Source: Nibribacter roseus (lineage in GTDB: Bacteria > Bacteroidota > Bacteroidia > Cytophagales > Hymenobacteraceae). From it: a stretch of DNA of 64,000 nt. The first letter of the stretch is position 1. Each line of letters opens with the position of its first letter. The DNA is taken from contig NZ_JBHSYQ010000008.1 in assembly GCF_042662225.1 (NCBI RefSeq), forward strand, positions 259,803 to 323,802, in the 5' to 3' direction. The position numbers and the translations under genes were made by a program. Of this stretch, positions 59,081-64,000 are shown piece after piece. Below the pieces are notes generated by a model. That model had not been told where the DNA came from. It was given only the letters and a program-made list of their open reading frames with translations, and did no database searches.

Positions 59081-62000
59081 ATGAGTGAAGAAAAGAATTT
59101 CCGCCATGGCATGGCCCATGACTTTTCGCTGCTGCGGCAAGAGGCGCAAAAACTGCAGAAACCCGTTAGCATGGAAGATGTGCAGAACATGCCCGACCAT
59201 GAGATACGGCGGCTGATTCAGGAGCTACAGATACACCAGGTGGAGCTGGAAATGCAGAACCACCAGCTGCAACAGGCCACGCAGGAACTGGAAGTCACCA
59301 AAGCCAAGTACCAGAACCTCTACCACTACTCCCCTTTCGGGTATGTGACGCTAGACGAGCATGGCATCATTGAAGAAGCCAATGAGAAAGGCATGCAGTT
59401 GCTTTCCGCCAAAAGAGAGCAACTGGAGTCCCGCCGCTTCAGCCAGTTCATTCATTCAGACAGCCTTGACGCCTATTACGGCTTCTTCCGGAAAGTATTG
59501 CTGTCAGAGACCGTGCAAACCGTGGAGCTGCAGATACTGACCAACATTGGCACCGTCTTTTATGCCCAGCTGGAAGGGCAATTGCTGCGGCGAGAGAATG
59601 ATACCGACCAGTGCCGCGTTGCCTTTGTAGACGTGACCGAGCGTAAAACCGCCCACATTGCGCTTTCTAACAAAGAAAACATGCTGTCGGCCATCATCAA
59701 CAGCTCGCTCAATGCCATACAGGTGTTTAAAGCCGTGCGCAACAGCGAGGGGACCATCATTGATTTTGAGTGGCTCTTGCTTAACCGTACCGCCGAGCTT
59801 TTTCTGGACCATACGCTGGAGCAGTTGCACCGCAGCCGCCTGACCGACATACTTCCCAGCACCGTGACCGAAGGCCATTTAGCCACGTTTATGCAGGTGG
59901 TGGAGAACGGCTTGCCCGCCACTTTCACTGCGCATTTCAAAAAAGAAGAGCAGGACTTTTGGTTGAACTGCGTGGCGGTAAAACTGGAAGACGGCTTCGT
60001 GCTCACTTTTGAAGACGTAACCCAACAACGCATTGCCAACGAGAAACTGCAGGAAAGCCAGTTGCTGCTAAAGAAAATGGCCGAGGCCATGCCCGATTTC
60101 CTGTACGTGGAAGACCTGCTCCAGCACCGCAACATCTACAACAACCGCGATTTTCTGGCCTTTCTGGGTTACTCCAAAGCCGACATAAAAAACCACCCGC
60201 GCGACTTACTAGACACCCTCTACCACCCCGAAGACGCCCACCTGCTGTTTGACCGGCCAAAGCGTTTTGAAGAAGTAGAAGACGGGGTGTTTCTGGAGTC
60301 TCATGTGCGGGTGTTGGCCAAAGACGGCAGCTGGCGCAATATCTACTTCCGCGAAACCGTGTTCAAGCGCGGGGCCTCGGGCAAACCCACCCAACTGGTA
60401 GGCACGGCGCAAGATATCACTGAAAAGCTGCGGGCCGAACGCGAGATACGGCAACTGAACGAGACGGTGACGGCCATTCTGCAGAACCTGCCCGTTACGC
60501 TCTGGCGCTTCGGCAAAGACGGCCACGTGCGCGAGTCAAGAGGCGCGGGCCTAAAAGCCCTGGGCCTGCAGGAGCACCAGATGATTGGCCAAACCTTTGC
60601 CCCCGTGCACAATGAACTGGAGCGCCATATTACTAAAGCGCTGGAGGGGAATAAAATAAACACCTTAGCCGAGTTTGATATTGAAGGGCGGCAGGTGTAC
60701 AAACAAGTGTACCTGTTCCAGGAATCGTTAACGGGCGAGGCCATTGGTTTTTGCCTGGATGTAACCCACCAGAAACAGGCCGAGGTGGAAGCCCAACGGC
60801 AAACCATGCTCCTGAACCAGATTCTGCAAAACATACCCATGGTGCTGGCCCTAATTGACCAAAACGGCTACTATGTAGAGGCAAGAGGCAAAGGCTTGCG
60901 TAGCCTTGGCCTGCAAGACCATGAGCTGAACGGAAAAAATGTATTTGATTTGTTTCCGTTCCTGAAAGATAATATTTCTGATATTCTGGAGGGGCAAGTG
61001 AAGAGCTTCTCGGCCCACTTCCCTTATCAGGGAAAAAGAGTCCATTTCCAGAACTTCGGGTTCCTGGACCCCCAACGCAACATGGGCATTGCCTTTGGCC
61101 TGGACGTGACCGAGCTAAAAGAGATGCAGGAAAAGCTGCTGACCGAGAAAGAATTCTCTGAAAACCTTCTGGAAAACAGCATTGACGGTATTCTTGCCTT
61201 TGACCCTGACATGAACGTGACCGCCTGGAACAAAACCATGGAAGAAATCATGGCCAAGAAAAAGGCGGACGTACTGGGTAAACCGCTGCTCTCCCTTTTC
61301 CAGAAAGAGCAGCAGGCTTATTTACGCCACCACCTTACCAGAGTGTTGAATGGAGAACGCATTACCACGTACCAATCTCCTGTGTTAGGCAATAACCGAT
61401 CATATGAAATTAATTTGGTTCCCTTTTTCAATCCAGAAAAAGAAGTGATTGGGGCCTTGGCTATTTTGCATGATGTCACCTTGCAACAGAAGCGTCAGAA
61501 AGAAGAGACGAAGACGAAGCTTGATAAACAGAAAGCGGTGGCCAACGCCGTTATCTCAGCTCAGGAAGAAGAGCGTAAACGTATTGCCGAAGCCCTGCAC
61601 AACAGCCTGGCCCAGTTGCTGTACGCCGCTAAGCTAAACTTAGAAAACTTTGAGGCGAGTTACAAGGGCAAGAACGGCGATCCGCTGCACCGCATCTCTG
61701 CTTTTCTGGAAGATGCCATTAAAGAAACCCGCTCCCTGGCCCATGAGCTCATACCGAGGGCTCTGCAAGACTTCGGGCTAAAAACAGCCTTGAAAGAACT
61801 GGCGCAACGGTTAAGCACTCCATACTTAACCGTACAATGCGTTGTCACCGGCTTTGACCTTTCCACTGATTATGTGTTAGAGACTCATTTGTACCGCATG
61901 GTGCAGGAACTGCTCAACAACGTGATGAAGCACGCCAACGCCACCGAAGCGCTGGTGCAGGTAACTGACAAAGGACCAAAGATTATGGTGCGGGTAGAAG

Positions 62001-62155
62001 ACAATGGCAAGGGAATGAAATTAACTGACAAAGTACTCTCTAAGGGAATGGGCTTGGCTACTATTAAGAACCAGGCAAAGCTCTTGAAAGGAACTATGCA
62101 CATACACTCTGTAATAGGTGAAGGCACCATTATCACAGTAGAGCTTATCAAATAA
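59081..62155 (+). CDS. Multi-PAS sensor histidine kinase (HisKA_3 type)
   Basis: 1024 residues, no obvious transmembrane segment, so cytoplasmic sensing is likely. An N-terminal helical region, then about six PAS/PAC units (for instance SPFGYVTLDEHGIIEEANEKG near 88, MPDFLYVEDLLQHRNIYNN near 345, ILQNLPVTLWRFGKDGHV near 470, IPMVLALIDQNGYYVEA near 595, SIDGILAFDPDMNVTAWNK near 705). Phospho-acceptor H840 in ERKRIAEALHNSLAQLL, then a HATPase_c domain (QELLNNVMKHANA N-box near 941; ENGKGM-like EDNGKGMKL; SKGMGLATI). The NarL-type response regulator at 63275 is the natural partner, since HisKA_3 kinases pair with it. Confidence 0.93.
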   Translation: MSEEKNFRHGMAHDFSLLRQEAQKLQKPVSMEDVQNMPDHEIRRLIQELQIHQVELEMQNHQLQQATQELEVTKAKYQNLYHYSPFGYVTLDEHGIIEEANEKGMQLLSAKREQLESRRFSQFIHSDSLDAYYGFFRKVLLSETVQTVELQILTNIGTVFYAQLEGQLLRRENDTDQCRVAFVDVTERKTAHIALSNKENMLSAIINSSLNAIQVFKAVRNSEGTIIDFEWLLLNRTAELFLDHTLEQLHRSRLTDILPSTVTEGHLATFMQVVENGLPATFTAHFKKEEQDFWLNCVAVKLEDGFVLTFEDVTQQRIANEKLQESQLLLKKMAEAMPDFLYVEDLLQHRNIYNNRDFLAFLGYSKADIKNHPRDLLDTLYHPEDAHLLFDRPKRFEEVEDGVFLESHVRVLAKDGSWRNIYFRETVFKRGASGKPTQLVGTAQDITEKLRAEREIRQLNETVTAILQNLPVTLWRFGKDGHVRESRGAGLKALGLQEHQMIGQTFAPVHNELERHITKALEGNKINTLAEFDIEGRQVYKQVYLFQESLTGEAIGFCLDVTHQKQAEVEAQRQTMLLNQILQNIPMVLALIDQNGYYVEARGKGLRSLGLQDHELNGKNVFDLFPFLKDNISDILEGQVKSFSAHFPYQGKRVHFQNFGFLDPQRNMGIAFGLDVTELKEMQEKLLTEKEFSENLLENSIDGILAFDPDMNVTAWNKTMEEIMAKKKADVLGKPLLSLFQKEQQAYLRHHLTRVLNGERITTYQSPVLGNNRSYEINLVPFFNPEKEVIGALAILHDVTLQQKRQKEETKTKLDKQKAVANAVISAQEEERKRIAEALHNSLAQLLYAAKLNLENFEASYKGKNGDPLHRISAFLEDAIKETRSLAHELIPRALQDFGLKTALKELAQRLSTPYLTVQCVVTGFDLSTDYVLETHLYRMVQELLNNVMKHANATEALVQVTDKGPKIMVRVEDNGKGMKLTDKVLSKGMGLATIKNQAKLLKGTMHIHSVIGEGTIITVELIK

Positions 62156-62164
62156 ATTAAAGGA

Positions 62165-62224
62165 GGAACGGCCGCTGTTTTGGGCTTGTCTTTAGAAAAA
62201 GAGGCCCAAAACAGCGGCCGTTCC
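62165..62224. repeat. PAL36 palindrome with extended arms (21-bp perfect stem)
   Basis: GGAACGGCCGCTGTTTTGGG then C (62165-62185) pairs perfectly with 62204-62224; the central TTGTCTTTAGAAAAAGAG is less regular. It is 9 bases after the kinase stop and a likely terminator. Confidence 0.85.
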
Positions 62225-62253
62225 GCTACACAAAATACAATTTGGTCAGGCAA

Positions 62254-62299
62254 CAAGCAACAACGCCAGCAGCTAATAGGCTACTGGCGTTGTTGCTTG
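62254..62299. terminator. Strong hairpin, probable terminator
   Basis: CAAGCAACAACGCCAG (62254-62269) pairs perfectly over 16 bases with 62284-62299, followed by TTTG. It is a second stop after the kinase gene. Confidence 0.75.
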
Positions 62300-62420
62300 T
62301 TTGTATGGTTGGTATAAGCGGGCTTTACTATGTTACATCTAAAGCCATTCAAAGAAATGATGTTTTAAAACACCATTAAAAGAAATTTTTGAGTTGCCAG
62401 CGTAAAATTTAACCAAATGT

Positions 62421-62756
62421 TTATTTTAATTGCAAGGGTGCGTCTTGTTTAGAGGGCACTATGGTCATGATGACGTGCAGGCCCAGTAACTCAAAAACGT
62501 TCCTTACCTGCTCACTCATTCCGTACAAAACCAGGTTGATCTGGCGGGCCTCAAATGTTCCTAAGTGGGAAATCAAAACCCCTAAACCAGCCGATGAAAT
62601 GTATTTCAAGTCCTGAAAATCAAGCCATAGTTGCTCTATGGGCTTGCACAAAGCCATTTCTATCTCCCTATCCAGCTCTAAACAAGTAGAGGCATCCAAC
62701 TCCCCACTAAGCCGCAGAATGTACGCCTGCGGCTCTTCTTCAATGACAATCTTCAT
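62421..62756 (-). CDS. STAS-domain protein (anti-sigma factor antagonist-like)
   Basis: 111 residues, full STAS fold: LRLSGELDASTCLELDREI, then LWLDFQDLKYISSAGLGVLISHLGTFEARQINLVLYGMSEQVRNVFELLGL. The conserved serine (S55 in YISSAG) is the position phosphorylated in SpoIIAA/RsbV. No partner kinase (RsbW-like) is seen in the window, so it may bind one encoded elsewhere or another sensor. Convergent to the histidine kinase. A frameshifted relative lies at 50876. Confidence 0.9.
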   Translation of the reverse strand: MKIVIEEEPQAYILRLSGELDASTCLELDREIEMALCKPIEQLWLDFQDLKYISSAGLGVLISHLGTFEARQINLVLYGMSEQVRNVFELLGLHVIMTIVPSKQDAPLQLK

Positions 62757-63274
62757 GGACTTTTTTTAGTAAAGTAAAAAAATATTTATAGTAATGCAAC
62801 TCTACTTCTGGGCTGGTTTAATTCAAAGAGGCTCTTTACTACCTTTAATGTGATTATATAAAGAGAGACTAAATGGCTAAAGAGCCAGTTTAACGTCTTT
62901 TTATATTGCTATATACCATTAAAGTTGAGAATAAGAACTACACCAATGGCTGTGTAAAGATGAATAAAATCCTGAAGATTGTACAGCTATTATTCCTACC
63001 CTACTGTATACACACATGGCTACTGCTATTCTTAGCTATGTGCACATCTACTGCTATTACAAAGTTACCACAAGTATTTTACCTTTTTGATGTCACAAAT
63101 ACTGAATTATACGTAAAGTATAAATACCCTATTTGGTAGGTTTCCTAGCAAAAGTGCCACCAGAGCAAGTTCTGACGGCATCATTACCTGAAAAATCTAT
63201 AAATTGCCTAAACCTTTACTATTTCAAATTAGAAGGGCAGTTACATTTTATGAAAACGAAGAGACAGGAGATAC
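62757..63274. other. Intergenic region, promoter of the response regulator
   Basis: 518 AT-rich bases. A 77-codon frame at 62906 has poor coding character and was not accepted. An AGGAG site at 63264-63268 lies six bases before the regulator ATG. No repeat-family member was seen. Confidence 0.5.
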
Positions 63275-63925
63275 ATGGTAAAGTTAATTCTTGTAGATGA
63301 TCACACTATCATAAGAGATGGTTTGAAATCATTGCTGAAAACTGAGCGGTCTATTCAGATTGTTGGCGAAGCGGAAAATGGGCAGCAACTGCTGCAGTTG
63401 CTGGAACAAGTCACTCCAGATGTAGTCATGCTGGACCTGAACATGCCAGTGATGGACGGTTTTGAGACACTGCAGCATCTGCAGAAAAAGCACCCTGATA
63501 TTAAAGTGCTGGTTCTAACCATGCTCAACCAGAACAGTTACGTGCAAAAAGTGCGTGACGCGGGCGCTCATGGCTTTGTACTAAAATCGGCGGGAAAAGA
63601 AGAGCTGGTGCATGCCGTTAAAACCGTGGCCAACAATAATCCCTATATCTGTTCTGAAGTAGCCTTAAACCTGCTGAACCGAACCAACAACGGTGATGGC
63701 TCAGGCAACGGCAATGGGCAGGTTGCTTCGCCAGAGCTGTCTAAACGCGAAATGGAGGTTCTGAAACTAATTGCCGAGGGCTATACCAACGCCGAGATAG
63801 CAGACAAGATTTTTGCCAGCAAGCGTACCGTTGAATCGCATCGCCAACACCTGATTGAAAAAACGAAATCAAGAAACACGGCTACCCTTATAAAATATGC
63901 ACTGCAGCAAGGTCTGATTGATTGA
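63275..63925 (+). CDS. NarL/FixJ-type response regulator
   Basis: 216 residues. Receiver domain 1-120 with acidic pocket D8-D9, phospho-acceptor D54 in VVMLDLNMP, T in VLVLTM and lysine in FVLKSAG; then a flexible linker rich in N and G (NNGDGSGNGNGQ) and a LuxR-type helix-turn-helix (SKREMEVLKLIAEGYTNAEIADKIFASKRTVESHRQHLIEKT). A Shine-Dalgarno-like AGGAG precedes the ATG, unusual for the phylum. It is probably activated by the HisKA_3 kinase encoded at 59081; the pairing is inferred from class and distance. A PAL36 hairpin terminates it. Confidence 0.93.
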   Translation: MVKLILVDDHTIIRDGLKSLLKTERSIQIVGEAENGQQLLQLLEQVTPDVVMLDLNMPVMDGFETLQHLQKKHPDIKVLVLTMLNQNSYVQKVRDAGAHGFVLKSAGKEELVHAVKTVANNNPYICSEVALNLLNRTNNGDGSGNGNGQVASPELSKREMEVLKLIAEGYTNAEIADKIFASKRTVESHRQHLIEKTKSRNTATLIKYALQQGLID

Positions 63926-63954
63926 CCTTCCTAAAGAGCATAAATAAAATCCGA

Positions 63955-64000
63955 CGTCTGTTTTGGGCCTGATTTCTTAAAATCAGGCCCAAAACAGACG
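63955..64000. repeat. PAL36 palindrome with extended arms (20-bp perfect stem)
   Basis: CGTCTGTTTTGGGCCTGATT (63955-63974) pairs perfectly with 63981-64000; the loop is TCTTAA. It is 29 bases after the regulator stop and reaches the window end. Confidence 0.87.

Noticed and set aside
62906..63139. 77-codon plus-strand frame before the response regulator
   Set aside because: AT-rich with irregular hydrophobic and tyrosine-rich content and no ribosome-binding site. It looks like chance open sequence.

Overview
The window looks like a draft contig of a non-pathogenic, aerobic Bacteroidota, most likely Cytophagales / Hymenobacteraceae (Rufibacter, Nibribacter or Pontibacter-like). This is inferred from the gene content (two GH92 and one GH97 secreted glycosidases, DUF6600 protein, GbsR-TolC-RND operon, CsbD, a Bacteroidota-type PspA/flotillin/giant ATPase locus, multi-PAS kinases), weak or absent Shine-Dalgarno sites, and a -7 box of the TAnnTTTG type. 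No rRNA, tRNA, CRISPR array or prophage was seen. An 80-base run of N at 14567-14646 marks an assembly gap, and it sits inside a repeat.

Layout. 1-1708: end of gltB and gltD (glutamate synthase). 2410-4194: small membrane ORF and a DUF6600 secreted protein. 5205-11401: a GbsR/MarR regulator with its efflux operon (TolC-like, membrane fusion protein, RND pump), with two matching inverted-repeat operators. 11615-24950: ACP-like protein lacking the prosthetic-group serine, two GH92 mannosidase-family enzymes, NIPSNAP protein, aldo/keto reductase, dienelactone hydrolase, quinone-reductase-like MDR, PepD peptidase, J-domain protein and CsbD. 25140-35203: small secreted protein, ArsC-like reductase, two tandem STAS-like genes (the second frameshifted), GH97, Crp-family regulator overlapping a CAT-like acyltransferase, GNAT, fatty-acid desaturase, alpha/beta hydrolase and DinB. 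35353-36180: a broken REP-associated tyrosine transposase between inverted REP palindromes. 36181-48662 (minus strand): a nine-gene envelope-stress/membrane-remodelling locus (small membrane protein, YbjN-like, PspA, small peptide, YqiJ-like OB-fold, YqiK flotillin, coiled-coil membrane protein, 1662-residue AAA ATPase, four-TM protein), with a divergent XRE-S24-like regulator at 48971. 49913-54276: PLD-like protein, small conserved protein, frameshifted STAS gene, isoaspartyl peptidase, repeat-rich tract, 59-residue membrane protein, winged-helix protein. 54559-63925: signalling block of CheB, CheB-CheR-PAS fusion, multi-PAS HisKA_3 kinase, STAS protein and NarL-type response regulator, without CheA, CheW or receptors.

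Intergenic DNA is unusually structured. The dominant element, called PAL36 here, is a perfect or near-perfect palindrome (consensus arms GTTTTAGGCCTGTTTT / AAAACAGGCCTAAAAC, 3-6 base loop). It occurs about 25 times, mostly just downstream of genes, with two copies inside coding sequences. At several loci the palindrome is extended by locus-specific, perfectly paired outer arms, as if it sat in the loop of an older terminator. Other families are: REP (GTGCGTAGAGT hairpin plus GCCAATC hairpin; 4 copies and a fragment), a 199-bp foldback element with terminal inverted repeats and an 11-bp target duplication (43420-43618, relatives at 14396 and 47075), R5 (CCCCCTTTGAAGGGGG core), R6 (GTCATCCTGAGCG core), R4 (GACCTCGTAGCGTCC core) and R7 (CCCTCACCCTAACCC core). 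These last four often occur as inverted pairs.
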